Positions 35,051 to 43,951 of a DNA stretch of 64,000 nucleotides are shown piece by piece (within the stretch, counting starts at the first letter, position 1; every line of letters starts with the position of its first letter). Source of the DNA: Candidatus Poribacteria bacterium (GTDB lineage Bacteria; Poribacteria; WGA-4E; PCPOR2b); the NCBI GenBank assembly GCA_022822005.1, contig JAJECO010000085.1, positions 1 through 64,000 of the forward strand, written 5' to 3'. Below the pieces are notes generated by a model. That model saw only the letters and a list, made by a program, of their open reading frames with translations. It was not told where the DNA came from and did not search any database. The translations under genes and the position numbers were made by a program.

Positions 35051-37291
35051 TTGAAAGTTGAAATGCAGCTTGGGAGTGAAAATCTCTCAATTGAAACAGG
35101 AAAAGTTGCCAAACAAGCAGATGGTGCTGTTTGGGTACAATACGGTGGAACGGTTGTTTTGGTAGCAGTCGTCGCTGAGAAGAGAGAATCGAATCTAGAT
35201 TTCTTTCCGTTAACCGTAGACTATCGTGAAAAATCTTATGCGGCGGGGCGTATCCCCGGCGTCTATGGTAGACGAGAACCGCGTCCAGGCGGAGGCGAGC
35301 TCTTAACAGCACGTCTAATTGATCATTGTATTCGCCCCCTTTTCCCTAAGGATTTCCAAGTTGAAGTACAGGTCATGTGCACAGTCCTTGCTTCAGATCA
35401 AATCCATCCCGCTGATGTTCCTGCCCTAATCGGAACCTCGGCAGCACTAAGTATCTCTGATATACCCTTTAACGGGCCCGTCGGTGCCGTTACGATTGGA
35501 AAACTCAATGGAGAACTCTGCGTTAATCCGACTTATGAGCAACTGGAAGAGTGTGAATTAGAATTTTTTGTTAGTGGAACGCACGATGCAGTCATGTCTG
35601 TTGAAGGTGGCGCGCACGAGGCGCCAGAAGATGAAGTGATTGATGCGATCGTAGCAGCGCATCAGGAGATTAAAGAAATCACTAAACTTCAAGAAGGTTT
35701 AGTCGCGCTTTGTGGGAACCCTACGCGCGAGTACACGATGAAAGAAATTGATGAGGGACTCAGTTCGCGCATCCGAAATCTTGCTACGGAGAGAATTCGT
35801 GAGTCCATCGGCATGGACGAAAAGCAGGACCGCGAAGGCTATCTTGAACAGGTACAGGCTGATGTTCTGGCGGAGATTCTCGAAGATGTTGATGTAGAAG
35901 AAGATGGTCCGGAGGTTACAAAAGATGCTGTGTCGATATTAGGTGACATCGAGAAAGAAGAAATGCGTCAGTCAATCTTGACCGATGGAAAGCGTGTTGA
36001 TGGACGAGGTGTCACAGATATTCGCGCAATTTCAGGTGAAGTAGGTGTCCTACCTCGCGTACACGGTTCATCGCTCTTCACTCGCGGACAAACCCAAGCC
36101 CTCTGTGTGACTACGCTCGGGACCAAAGGTGATGAAGATGTAAACCGCACCCTCACGGGAGAAGTGAGAAAGTACTTCTTCCTTCACTATAATTTTCCAC
36201 CCTACAGCACCGGCGAGGTCAAAAGGATTATGGGACCCGGACGAAGAGAAATCGGTCACGGTGCACTTGCTGAGAGGGCGATTCAACCGGTTATCCCTGA
36301 TCGAGAAGAGTTCCGGTACACGATTCGTGCAGTATCCGAGATTCTTGAATCCAACGCGTCTTCTTCCATGGCAAGTGTATGTGGCGTAACCCTTTCGTTA
36401 TTAGACGCAGGCGTACCCATTAAGAAGCCGGTGGCGGGAGTTGGTGTTGGTTTAATTAAGGAAGGCGATCGTGAGGTTATCCTGACGGATATGCTCGGTA
36501 CGGAGGATTTCCTCGGTGATATGGACTTTAAAGTCGCTGGCACCCCCGATGGTATTACCGCTCTTCAGATGGATATTAAGATTGATGGTGTAACACCGGA
36601 TTTGATGCGAAGAGCCATCCATCAGGCAAAAGACGCGCGTATGGTTGTTCTGGATAAGATGAATCAAGTTATTGAGAAACCACGTGATGAGATTTCCCCG
36701 CACGCGCCGCGTATCTATGAGATTCAAATTTCCCCATCTAAGATCAAAGACCTGATTGGTCCCCGCGGTAAAACCGTTCAATCTATTCAAGAGGAAACCG
36801 GTGTTACGATCGATATTGAGGATGATGGAAGAGTTGAACTTTCATCATTCAATGCTGAAGCTGCAAACAAAGCCGAGGAGATGATTCTCTCTATTACTGC
36901 GATTCCTGAAGTCGGCAAAGAATACGCCGGAAAGGTTACCCGTATAACAGGATTTGGTGCTTTTGTTGAAATCATACCCGGCCAGGATGGATTACTGCAT
37001 ATCTCTCAGATGGGAGATGGATACGTCCGACAGGTCGAAGATGTGATGAATATCGGCGATGAAGTGGCTGTGCGCGTCATTGAGATTGATGACCAAGGCC
37101 GTGTTGATCTGACGCTTGCAAGCAACCCGGTCAGCGAAGATGCGGCTGCATCCCAGCGAGATCGAGGGGACTCACGCTCAAGAGATAATCGTCAAAGCAG
37201 GGGACAACGCGATAATCGGAACTCTCGTAACAATCGTGGTAACGATTCACGAGATCGTCGAGCACCAAGAATCCCCAAAGGCAGATTTTAG
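35051..37291 (+). CDS. pnp: Polyribonucleotide nucleotidyltransferase (PNPase)
   Basis: A 746-aa phosphorolytic 3'-5' exoribonuclease with two RNase PH domains, an intervening helical domain, KH (PSKIKDLIGPRGKTVQSIQEETG) and S1 (GKVTRITGFGAFVEIIPGQDGLLHISQM). A roughly 45-residue Arg/Asp/Asn/Ser-rich tail ends the protein, longer than in E. coli and probably an RNA- or partner-binding region. The TTG at 35051 has GAGGAGG seven bases upstream and is preferred over ATG 35063. It should form a trimer and degrade mRNA. Confidence 0.97.
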   Translation: MKVEMQLGSENLSIETGKVAKQADGAVWVQYGGTVVLVAVVAEKRESNLDFFPLTVDYREKSYAAGRIPGVYGRREPRPGGGELLTARLIDHCIRPLFPKDFQVEVQVMCTVLASDQIHPADVPALIGTSAALSISDIPFNGPVGAVTIGKLNGELCVNPTYEQLEECELEFFVSGTHDAVMSVEGGAHEAPEDEVIDAIVAAHQEIKEITKLQEGLVALCGNPTREYTMKEIDEGLSSRIRNLATERIRESIGMDEKQDREGYLEQVQADVLAEILEDVDVEEDGPEVTKDAVSILGDIEKEEMRQSILTDGKRVDGRGVTDIRAISGEVGVLPRVHGSSLFTRGQTQALCVTTLGTKGDEDVNRTLTGEVRKYFFLHYNFPPYSTGEVKRIMGPGRREIGHGALAERAIQPVIPDREEFRYTIRAVSEILESNASSSMASVCGVTLSLLDAGVPIKKPVAGVGVGLIKEGDREVILTDMLGTEDFLGDMDFKVAGTPDGITALQMDIKIDGVTPDLMRRAIHQAKDARMVVLDKMNQVIEKPRDEISPHAPRIYEIQISPSKIKDLIGPRGKTVQSIQEETGVTIDIEDDGRVELSSFNAEAANKAEEMILSITAIPEVGKEYAGKVTRITGFGAFVEIIPGQDGLLHISQMGDGYVRQVEDVMNIGDEVAVRVIEIDDQGRVDLTLASNPVSEDAAASQRDRGDSRSRDNRQSRGQRDNRNSRNNRGNDSRDRRAPRIPKGRF

Positions 37292-37360
37292 TACACTATA
37301 GTGCCAAGTAACTGAGTAGCTAAGAAGGTTCGCCACTACTGGTCAAATACTAGCCATCAT

Positions 37361-37391
37361 GTGAGGTGTGAGGAATTTTTTCACATCTCAC
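37361..37391 (+). terminator. Hairpin downstream of pnp
   Basis: An 11-bp stem (37361-37371 with 37381-37391, one G-U pair) with a 9-nt loop lies 70 bp after the pnp stop. The T-run is inside the loop and none follows the stem. It may protect or end the operon transcript without being a classical intrinsic terminator. Confidence 0.45.
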
Positions 37392-37494
37392 GGACTGCTT
37401 TCAGTGTTTGAAGTGCGTTTTTTTATTTATCGGTGAGAACTGCCGGACAGATTTTGTAATATTTAGTCGCAGCACACTTCTGGGGAGGTTTCAA

Positions 37495-37704
37495 ATGCAA
37501 ACCAAGGACCCCAACCGGAGGACACGAGGAATAATCAACAGGGAAAGAGATCTCCTCGATAAGAAATGGTTGACCTACCTGTTGACATTTATTCTGGTTT
37601 TACTGGGAACTGTTTTTGTTCTTGCTGTGACCCGCCGAGATTGGCTAATCCACCAAGCGAAGTGGATCGTTAAATCCGTAATACTGGGATTCGGCTTAGA
37701 ATAG
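37495..37704 (+). CDS. Small single-pass membrane protein
   Basis: A 69-aa protein with a basic N-terminus (KDPNRRTRGIINRERDLLDKK), one transmembrane helix (about 27-45, WLTYLLTFILVLLGTVFVLAV) and a basic juxtamembrane stretch. The ATG at 37495 follows GGGGAGG; a longer upstream reading lacks a ribosome site. It lies between pnp and an LptE-like lipoprotein gene. Not recognised as a named family. It might be a membrane anchor or assembly factor. Confidence 0.6.
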   Translation: MQTKDPNRRTRGIINRERDLLDKKWLTYLLTFILVLLGTVFVLAVTRRDWLIHQAKWIVKSVILGFGLE

Positions 37705-37763
37705 TCCTTTCCTCCCCTATCCAACGCGCTATATACGGTAAATAGTCACTCCAGAGGTTCGGG

Positions 37764-38279
37764 ATGAAACTTCCTTTGCTTTCCTCAGCCACCGCCTTAA
37801 TGCTGATTCTTTTCGTTTCGGGGTGCGGGTATGTGTCTACTTCGGACTATCTCAATCACATAAAGACAATTACGATTTCACCGATTGAGATCCAGGATCC
37901 AGACTTTACATTTGATACCTCTGGTAATCCACACGATGAGATTATTCGGGATGCGCTCATTGATCGTTTTAACCAGAAATGGCGCGACGGCAATGACTCA
38001 CAACTCGATGTGATTATTTTAGATTACCATCTTGAACCCTATCGCTATGATGCGAATAATCAGCCTGAGCAACTTCGTATGAGCTTAGAAATTGAATATG
38101 AATTTAGGGATCAGGTCCAGAACAAAGTCATTGATCGCAGGGATAACTATTTCCAAATTCACGACTTCTATATTGTTGCGGGGCAGGGAGAACCGCCAGA
38201 AACACTGGAAGAGGCTCAAAAACGACTTGTGGACGAGTTAGTTGATGATTTCTACAGTACGCTTGCTGAACAATGGTAG
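37764..38279 (+). CDS. LptE-like outer-membrane lipoprotein
   Basis: A 171-aa lipoprotein. The signal peptide ends with lipobox VSGC (Cys about 21), followed by GYVSTSDYLNHIKTITISPIEIQDPDF. This resembles the LptE lipopolysaccharide-assembly family: a conserved GY start after the Cys and an alternating beta-strand pattern with the final helix EEAQKRLVDELVDDFYSTL. LptE plugs LptD in the outer membrane. No lptD or other lpt gene is in the window, so identity rests on pattern. Confidence 0.65.
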   Translation: MKLPLLSSATALMLILFVSGCGYVSTSDYLNHIKTITISPIEIQDPDFTFDTSGNPHDEIIRDALIDRFNQKWRDGNDSQLDVIILDYHLEPYRYDANNQPEQLRMSLEIEYEFRDQVQNKVIDRRDNYFQIHDFYIVAGQGEPPETLEEAQKRLVDELVDDFYSTLAEQW

Positions 38280-38313
38280 GCTGATAGACGTAAGTTTGTG
38301 AGACCATAGGACT

Positions 38314-39318
38314 GTGACTTATCACATATCCCGTTTCATTTTTGACACTCTACGTTTTCAGAATTTTCATCGGTGGCGCCAGTATCTCTGGATCGTTTAT
38401 GTATCTTGCGCGCTGTCGTTGCTTTCATGTCAAACTGAACAAGGCGATTACACAATTGCAAGCCAGAACGGGCAATATATCTACGGCGTCTGGAAAGCTC
38501 GAACTGCTAAGGCAGCGAAAGACCTATCAGGTCAAATTGAGCAAACGTCAGTAGAGGGGATTCCCCGGGTTGATTCACTCCGCTCAGTCACAACTGAAAA
38601 ACCGGTGAGTTTATTGCCTACAGATGGAGAGGCATCTCACTGGGTCAGAGCAGGGGAGCCAAGTAGTGATGTTGGGAGAGATCTGTATAAAAATGTGATT
38701 GGTGGAAATCCTGAATTATATCACAGCTACGGCTTTATTGAGGGAGCCTCCGTCCAGTATCAAACTCCCCGGCTCGGATCCCAACCGCTGATTCTTCTGG
38801 AAGTTTTTGACATGGGGACTCCAGAGAACGCTTTCGGTGTCTATAGCCGCAATCGCTATCCACAGGACGAATTTGAATGGGTCGGTAGTAGAGCAATCAT
38901 TTCTGGACGAGAGCTTAATTTCTGGAAAGGCAGATACTTCATACAAATTGAGGGATACGAATTTGCAAGTCAGATTAAACAGGGTATGGCTGAACTTGCT
39001 CGAGCAACTGCTGACCACATCAAAGATCCATTGACAACACCACATCTGCTGAACCTCCTTCCGTCAGAAAACAAGGTGCCTCACAGCGAAAAATACTTTC
39101 CCTCCGGTGCTGCCATGAAGGAAATCCACCGCTTCCTGCCCGAACGTTTACTACAATTCAGTCCGAATGTAACGGGAGGCTCTGCTGCGTATCTGCATAA
39201 GAAATCCTCTACTGACTGGATCGATACGATGACAGCGTTTGTGTTACGCTATCAAACTGAGTCAGAAGCGAAAGTGGCCTATGACATTTATCTGGAGCAC
39301 TTGGGGGCGAACCGCTGA
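38314..39318 (+). CDS. DUF6599-like lipoprotein of unknown function
   Basis: A 334-aa protein with an N-terminal anchor. The segment WIVYVSCALSLLSC suggests a signal peptide with lipobox LLSC. The body (DLYKNVIGGNPELYHSYGFIEG; DMGTPENAFGVYSRNRY; FWKGRYFIQIEGYE) resembles DUF6599 proteins. Their role is unknown, though some are found with respiratory or envelope genes. GTG start at 38314 with AGGA upstream. It lies 34 bp after the LptE-like gene, so an envelope role is likely, but not proven. Confidence 0.6.
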   Translation: MTYHISRFIFDTLRFQNFHRWRQYLWIVYVSCALSLLSCQTEQGDYTIASQNGQYIYGVWKARTAKAAKDLSGQIEQTSVEGIPRVDSLRSVTTEKPVSLLPTDGEASHWVRAGEPSSDVGRDLYKNVIGGNPELYHSYGFIEGASVQYQTPRLGSQPLILLEVFDMGTPENAFGVYSRNRYPQDEFEWVGSRAIISGRELNFWKGRYFIQIEGYEFASQIKQGMAELARATADHIKDPLTTPHLLNLLPSENKVPHSEKYFPSGAAMKEIHRFLPERLLQFSPNVTGGSAAYLHKKSSTDWIDTMTAFVLRYQTESEAKVAYDIYLEHLGANR

Positions 39319-39381
39319 TTCAAACTAAGTCGATGGAATTATTGTTGAGGAGCAGTGTAAGCCAAAAGGAAATGAAGACCT

Positions 39382-40740
39382 ATGAATCAAATTGAAGTCT
39401 CCGGTCAACTACGGGTAATTCGCGAACAATTAAAATTGCCCTACATCAAGGGAGCAATAGAAAAGTGCTCTCGTGAATCCGGAGACTGGGATTATGCGAC
39501 AGCCAATACCAAAACAGAAACACACTGCTTCCACACTTATCCGGCTATGATGATCCCGCAGGTTGCACGACGTCTGATTTCCATGTTTGGACGATGTGGA
39601 ATGACGCTCCTCGATCCGTTTTGCGGTTCAGGGACAACACTTGTGGAAGCACGCATGGCAAATTTAAATGCTTGGGGTGTCGATATCAACCCTCTTGCTT
39701 TACTGATTGCGCGTGCCAAAACAACTTTGCTTGATACAGCCCGTCTTCAACACCACGCACTATGTCTTCTTGATAGCTTTGAACAAGATTGCCAGCGGAT
39801 GCGGAAAAATCCTGAGTTAGCTCCGATTCCGGATTTTTTTAACATAGATTACTGGTTCAAGCCAAGCGTAAGTCGACAATTATCTGCATTGCGGCAGCGG
39901 ATCTTTGCAATTCAAGATGCTGCTATCTGTGAGTTTTTCCGTGTGCCATTTTCCGAAACAGTACGCGAAGCCTCCTACACGCGCAATAGTGAGTTTAAGC
40001 TCTTCCGAATACCGGAGGACAAACTGGAGCAGCATAACCCGAATGTTGGTGTGATGTTTTTTGGCAAGATTGCCCGGAATTTGCGTGGCATGGCCCAGTT
40101 AACTCAACAAGCAAAAGGCAGTGCATGGGTTAAGATCTTGCAAGCAGATACATGCCACCAAACATCTGTGCCTTCCAATAGCATTGATCTTGTAGTTACT
40201 TCTCCGCCATATGGTGATTCAAGAACGACAGTTGCCTATGGACAGTTCTCAAGGCTTTCATTGCAGTGGTTGGGACTCTCGTGGGAAGATATTCGCAACA
40301 TCGACAGTCGCTTACTCGGAGGACGACGGGTCGTAACGTTAGAGGAGACTGCACAAACCCCGACTCTGAAAAAAGTTCTTAATGAAGTTGCAAAGGAAGA
40401 TGAAAAGCGAGCATTAGATGTCGCTAACTTCTATTATGATTTTACACAATGCCTGGATGAACTTCACCGTGTCTGTAAGTTGGGTGCTAAAGTTTGTTTC
40501 GTTGTAGGAAATCGAACGGTCAAACGTATTCCAATTCCTACAGATCGTATCCTTATTGAAATTGCTGAACGTTGTGGATTTAAGTATGTGGATCGGTTTT
40601 ACCGTAACATCCCAAACAAAAGAATGCCTCACAAGAATTCCCCAAGTAATGTGCCCGGTGACTTAGGTAAAACAATTACACAAGAACATATTCTGGTCTT
40701 GAAGAAAATTGGGGAAGGACTAAAAGATGATGCTAACTAA
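39382..40740 (+). CDS. Type II-like DNA amino-methyltransferase (R-M)
   Basis: A 452-aa DNA methyltransferase of the N4-cytosine/N6-adenine class. The SAM motif LLDPFCGSGTT is at 76-86, preceded by the HxYPA segment (51-55) common in this group. The catalytic motif TSPPYG is at 273-278. Order is motif I first, then a roughly 185-residue stretch that could hold the target-recognition region, then motif IV, unlike the beta class with IV before I. The S-P-P-Y form favours N4-cytosine. It overlaps the endonuclease gene by 14 bases, so expression is coupled. Recognition sequence unknown. Confidence 0.88.
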   Translation: MNQIEVSGQLRVIREQLKLPYIKGAIEKCSRESGDWDYATANTKTETHCFHTYPAMMIPQVARRLISMFGRCGMTLLDPFCGSGTTLVEARMANLNAWGVDINPLALLIARAKTTLLDTARLQHHALCLLDSFEQDCQRMRKNPELAPIPDFFNIDYWFKPSVSRQLSALRQRIFAIQDAAICEFFRVPFSETVREASYTRNSEFKLFRIPEDKLEQHNPNVGVMFFGKIARNLRGMAQLTQQAKGSAWVKILQADTCHQTSVPSNSIDLVVTSPPYGDSRTTVAYGQFSRLSLQWLGLSWEDIRNIDSRLLGGRRVVTLEETAQTPTLKKVLNEVAKEDEKRALDVANFYYDFTQCLDELHRVCKLGAKVCFVVGNRTVKRIPIPTDRILIEIAERCGFKYVDRFYRNIPNKRMPHKNSPSNVPGDLGKTITQEHILVLKKIGEGLKDDAN

Positions 40741-41605
40741 CGATCTGAGGGCAGAACTCTTGGGTAATCGTGGTCTTGTCAGCCGCGCCCGAAAGGAATT
40801 CATCCCCACAGGTGAACAATTGGCAAATCAGGCATGGGAGCAAGTCTTTAGGGACACGAACCTGACGGTTGATGATGTGACGCTGAACTTCAATGATTAC
40901 TTGTGTAAACTGGTGGATACAGAATACCAACTATACCTTGAGTATGAAGAACAATGTATGACTCAAGGAGTGTCTAAGCTGGTACTTGATCCTGAAGTTG
41001 GGGTGGATTTCCCCAATGTACGCAACTTGGTTGAAGATGTGTTGCATATATTGGGAAATACAACGCTGAATGACAGTGATAAGCTAGCAGCGGTATGGGC
41101 AAAAATGCGTCCGCTCATCCAACGTGTTGAGCAAAGTTTTGCACAGGGGCGTATGAGTCGTGCCGGTGGTAGCCCACAATATCACCTACGGCGCTTGATG
41201 GAAAATGCAGATTATGCCGATGAGTTTGAGACTCAACAAATCTTGAATGGAACAGTCGATTTTCTCTTTCCAAGCCGCCAAGCTTGGGAACGTGATTGGA
41301 GACGATGTGTCATCGTCTCTATAAAGCGATCGTTGCGAGAACGATACAAGCAGGTTTTTGAGGAATTGAGCATTGCTCAAGGCACTGTTTATCTTTTTGT
41401 AACCGAAACCTACGAAGAAGCCGAAAGCGACATAACGGGACCCAAAGTCGAAAGACTTAACGAGCAAAACGTTTATCTCGTTGTGCGCGATGAAATCAAG
41501 AATATGCGATTTTCCGAAGATGTCAATGTAATTGGATTTTCAGCTTTCATTAGTCAAGAACTGCCTAACCATCGAGCACGTTGGGCTAATTTACTAACGA
41601 CATAG
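40727..41605 (+). CDS. EcoRII-C-like type II restriction endonuclease
   Basis: A 292-aa protein encoded immediately after, and overlapping, the methyltransferase. The C-terminal half resembles the EcoRII catalytic domain: SRAGGSPQYHLRRLM, the VDFLFPS strand with Asp178, and a VSIKRSLRERYKQV strand with Lys200 that matches the D...xxK part of the PD-(D/E)xK fold. The N-terminal half could hold DNA-recognition elements. A restriction partner is the best reading because of the gene order. Cleavage site and activity are untested. Confidence 0.78.
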   Translation: MMLTNDLRAELLGNRGLVSRARKEFIPTGEQLANQAWEQVFRDTNLTVDDVTLNFNDYLCKLVDTEYQLYLEYEEQCMTQGVSKLVLDPEVGVDFPNVRNLVEDVLHILGNTTLNDSDKLAAVWAKMRPLIQRVEQSFAQGRMSRAGGSPQYHLRRLMENADYADEFETQQILNGTVDFLFPSRQAWERDWRRCVIVSIKRSLRERYKQVFEELSIAQGTVYLFVTETYEEAESDITGPKVERLNEQNVYLVVRDEIKNMRFSEDVNVIGFSAFISQELPNHRARWANLLTT

Positions 41606-41654
41606 AAGTAGGCGCCTTTTATGTTTTACACGTTACCCCAAAAGGAGATATACC

Positions 41655-42410
41655 ATGCGAGGAGATTTTGAAGCGTATTTGAACGACTCGTTCCGCGATG
41701 AGAACGGGAAATTGGATTTAGACAAGCTGTTAGTCCTTGAGGATGAAGCGGACATGGACGTTGCTGTCATCATGCCCAACACCCAACCTGAACCGAACAA
41801 CCAGGAACTGGGTGAGGCGATAAAAGACAGTCCACGCGCCCTCGGCTGTGCGCTCGTCCACCCCACCGAAGATGATCCCGTTGGAGAAGTCCGAAGAGCA
41901 GCAACCGAGTGGGGTATGAAAGGCATCAAATTGATGCCGGCTGTTCACAAGTACAATGTTGATGATGAAATGGTCAAACCGGTCGTTGAGGCAGCACGAG
42001 ATAATGGGCTGATTGTTTCAATCCATTCAGGACCCGAAAATTGCCATCCTACACGCATCGGAAACGTGGCAAGCTGGATTCCTGAAACCCCTGTCATCAT
42101 GGATCACATGGGATTTCCTGATGACCTTGACGCTGGAATTGAAGCCGCACAAGCGAATAAAAACATTTCTTTAGGTACAACTATTCTCCGCTTTCATCGT
42201 CGGTGGGGAACCGATCCGGACCAGGTCGTTCCTACCGAGGTGAAGAAAGCAGTTGATGCGTTAGGACCTGAGCAAATTGTTTTCGGATCCAATACACCAG
42301 AATATCGTCCGATCCAAGTGATAAACGCCCTTCGTCGTCTTGAACTGGGAGACGACGCCGAGGCACTCATTTTTGGAGATAATTTGGCTCGGATCTATGG
42401 ATTAGCGTAA
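41655..42410 (+). CDS. Amidohydrolase family protein lacking N-terminal metal motif
   Basis: A 251-aa protein of the amidohydrolase-2 TIM-barrel superfamily. It retains KGIKLMPAVHKYNVDD, LIVSIHSGPE (metal His candidate), PVIMDHMGFPDD (metal His candidate) and IVFGSNTPEYRP. The first beta strand and H-x-H pair expected at the N-terminus are missing. The chain starts at a position equivalent to about residue 20-40 of full-length relatives. The ATG has an excellent AAGGAGATATACC site, so a downstream start is not the reason. It sits 49 bp after the restriction-modification pair and may have been truncated when that pair arrived. Confidence 0.75.
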   Translation: MRGDFEAYLNDSFRDENGKLDLDKLLVLEDEADMDVAVIMPNTQPEPNNQELGEAIKDSPRALGCALVHPTEDDPVGEVRRAATEWGMKGIKLMPAVHKYNVDDEMVKPVVEAARDNGLIVSIHSGPENCHPTRIGNVASWIPETPVIMDHMGFPDDLDAGIEAAQANKNISLGTTILRFHRRWGTDPDQVVPTEVKKAVDALGPEQIVFGSNTPEYRPIQVINALRRLELGDDAEALIFGDNLARIYGLA

Positions 42411-42450
42411 TACAAATCCCGCAAAACGAGGAAGCTCGGCGAGTCGGCAC

Positions 42451-43548
42451 GTGACAGAAAAACTTAAGTGTACACCCCTCTATCATATCCATAAAAAACT
42501 TGGTGCAAGATTGGTTGAATTTGGCGGATGGGAGATGCCTGTGCAGTATAGCAGCATCATTGATGAGCACCTGACCGTCAGATCGAATGTAGGGATATTT
42601 GATGTCTCCCACATGGGGGAGATCGAAATCCGAGGGGCAAAATCCCTATCGCTGATTCAGAAATTAATTACCAATGACGCTGCGAAGCTGGTTGATGGAC
42701 AGGCACTCTATACACCAATGTGCACAGAAACTGGTGGAATTGTGGATGACCTACTCGTCTACCGCTTCGCAGCTGACCGATATCTGCTCGTTGTCAACGC
42801 GTCGAATCTCGAAAAGGGGTTGGAGTGGATACACGCTCATGGTGAAATGGGGGCAGAGATCGAGAACCGCAGCGCCGAAATTGCCCTCGTTGCGCTACAA
42901 GGCAGAAATGCGCCCGAGTGTCTTCAAACCCTGACTGACGTTGATCTCGCAGCGTTAGATTCCTACCGGTTTGAAACGGGAGAAGTTGCTGGAATTCCAA
43001 CGACTATCTCACGAACGGGTTACACCGGTGAAATCGGTTTTGAACTCTATGTCGAAGCCAAGCATAGCGCAGATCTATGGAACGCAGTCTATGAGGAAGT
43101 AACTGCTATCGGTGGAAGGCCGGTTGGACTTGGTGCGAGGGATACCCTTCGACTTGAGTCGCGATTGTGTCTGTACGGCAGCGACATTGACAAAACAACA
43201 ACGCCGTTGGAAGCCGGACTACGATGGACAGTAGCCTTCGACAAGGGAAATTTTATTGGTCGAGATGCCCTAGTTCGGCAGAATAGCGAAGGGATTAGAC
43301 GCCGCTTGGCGGGTTTTCAGATGTTGGATCGCAGCATCGCGCGAGCACACCATGCGGTTTATCGTGAAGATCAGCGTGTTGGTGAAGTCACAAGTGGCGC
43401 GCCGGCACCCAGCCTGAACTGTAACATAGGTCTTGCCTACCTTCCAATCGAAATGAGTAAGATTAACGCCAAAATTGAAATTGAAATCCGCGGGAGACGT
43501 CATCCCGCGAAGGTGGTGAGAACACCGTTTTATCAACCACCGATTTAG
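42451..43548 (+). CDS. gcvT: Glycine cleavage system T protein
   Basis: A 365-aa aminomethyltransferase that transfers the methylene group of glycine to tetrahydrofolate. It begins YHIHKKLGARLVEFGGWEMPVQY and contains the folate-binding SRTGYTGEIGFEL and GARDTLRLESRLCLYG motifs. The C-terminal beta barrel ends with RGRRHPAKVVRTPFYQPP. It starts at GTG 42451. gcvH follows 13 bp later and gcvP overlaps gcvH, so the three form an operon. Confidence 0.96.
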   Translation: MTEKLKCTPLYHIHKKLGARLVEFGGWEMPVQYSSIIDEHLTVRSNVGIFDVSHMGEIEIRGAKSLSLIQKLITNDAAKLVDGQALYTPMCTETGGIVDDLLVYRFAADRYLLVVNASNLEKGLEWIHAHGEMGAEIENRSAEIALVALQGRNAPECLQTLTDVDLAALDSYRFETGEVAGIPTTISRTGYTGEIGFELYVEAKHSADLWNAVYEEVTAIGGRPVGLGARDTLRLESRLCLYGSDIDKTTTPLEAGLRWTVAFDKGNFIGRDALVRQNSEGIRRRLAGFQMLDRSIARAHHAVYREDQRVGEVTSGAPAPSLNCNIGLAYLPIEMSKINAKIEIEIRGRRHPAKVVRTPFYQPPI

Positions 43549-43561
43549 GAGAGAAAGTCAG

Positions 43562-43951
43562 ATGTTTCCGGCAGATCTAAAATATATGAAAAGCCACGAA
43601 TGGGCGAGACGTGAAGATGATATCGTCAGCATCGGTGTCAGTGACTACGCGCAAGCAGAAATCCAAGATGTTGTCTACGTCGAGCTACCAGAGGTGGGAA
43701 CAATTCTTGAGCAGCACAACACCTTTGGCGTCATTGAATCGGTGAAAGCGGCATTTGATCTCTATGCCCCTGTCAGTGGCGAGGTGATTGAAATCAATGT
43801 AGAACTCGAAGATGCACCGGAGCTGGTGAACGAAGCCCCTTACGGCGACGGTTGGATGGTCAAAATTCGCATAAGCGATTTAGGCGAATTGGAGGGGCTA
43901 ATGTCTGCAAGTGAATATCAAGCAATGGTTGAGACAGAGGAAAATGAGTAA
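43562..43951 (+). CDS. gcvH: Glycine cleavage system H protein
   Basis: A 129-aa lipoyl carrier. The lipoylated lysine is Lys62 in [18 protein letters not shown]. It shuttles the aminomethyl group between P, T and L proteins. Length is normal. The gcvP start lies inside its last codons. Confidence 0.97.
   Translation: MFPADLKYMKSHEWARREDDIVSIGVSDYAQAEIQDVVYVELPEVGTILEQHNTFGVIESVKAAFDLYAPVSGEVIEINVELEDAPELVNEAPYGDGWMVKIRISDLGELEGLMSASEYQAMVETEENE

Noticed and set aside
41639-41657. Sequence AAGGAGATATACCATG identical to the phage T7 gene 10/pET translation start
   Set aside because: Sixteen bases match, but the surrounding sequence is continuous chromosomal coding and intergenic sequence with no other vector trace. 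It is probably a chance strong ribosome site.
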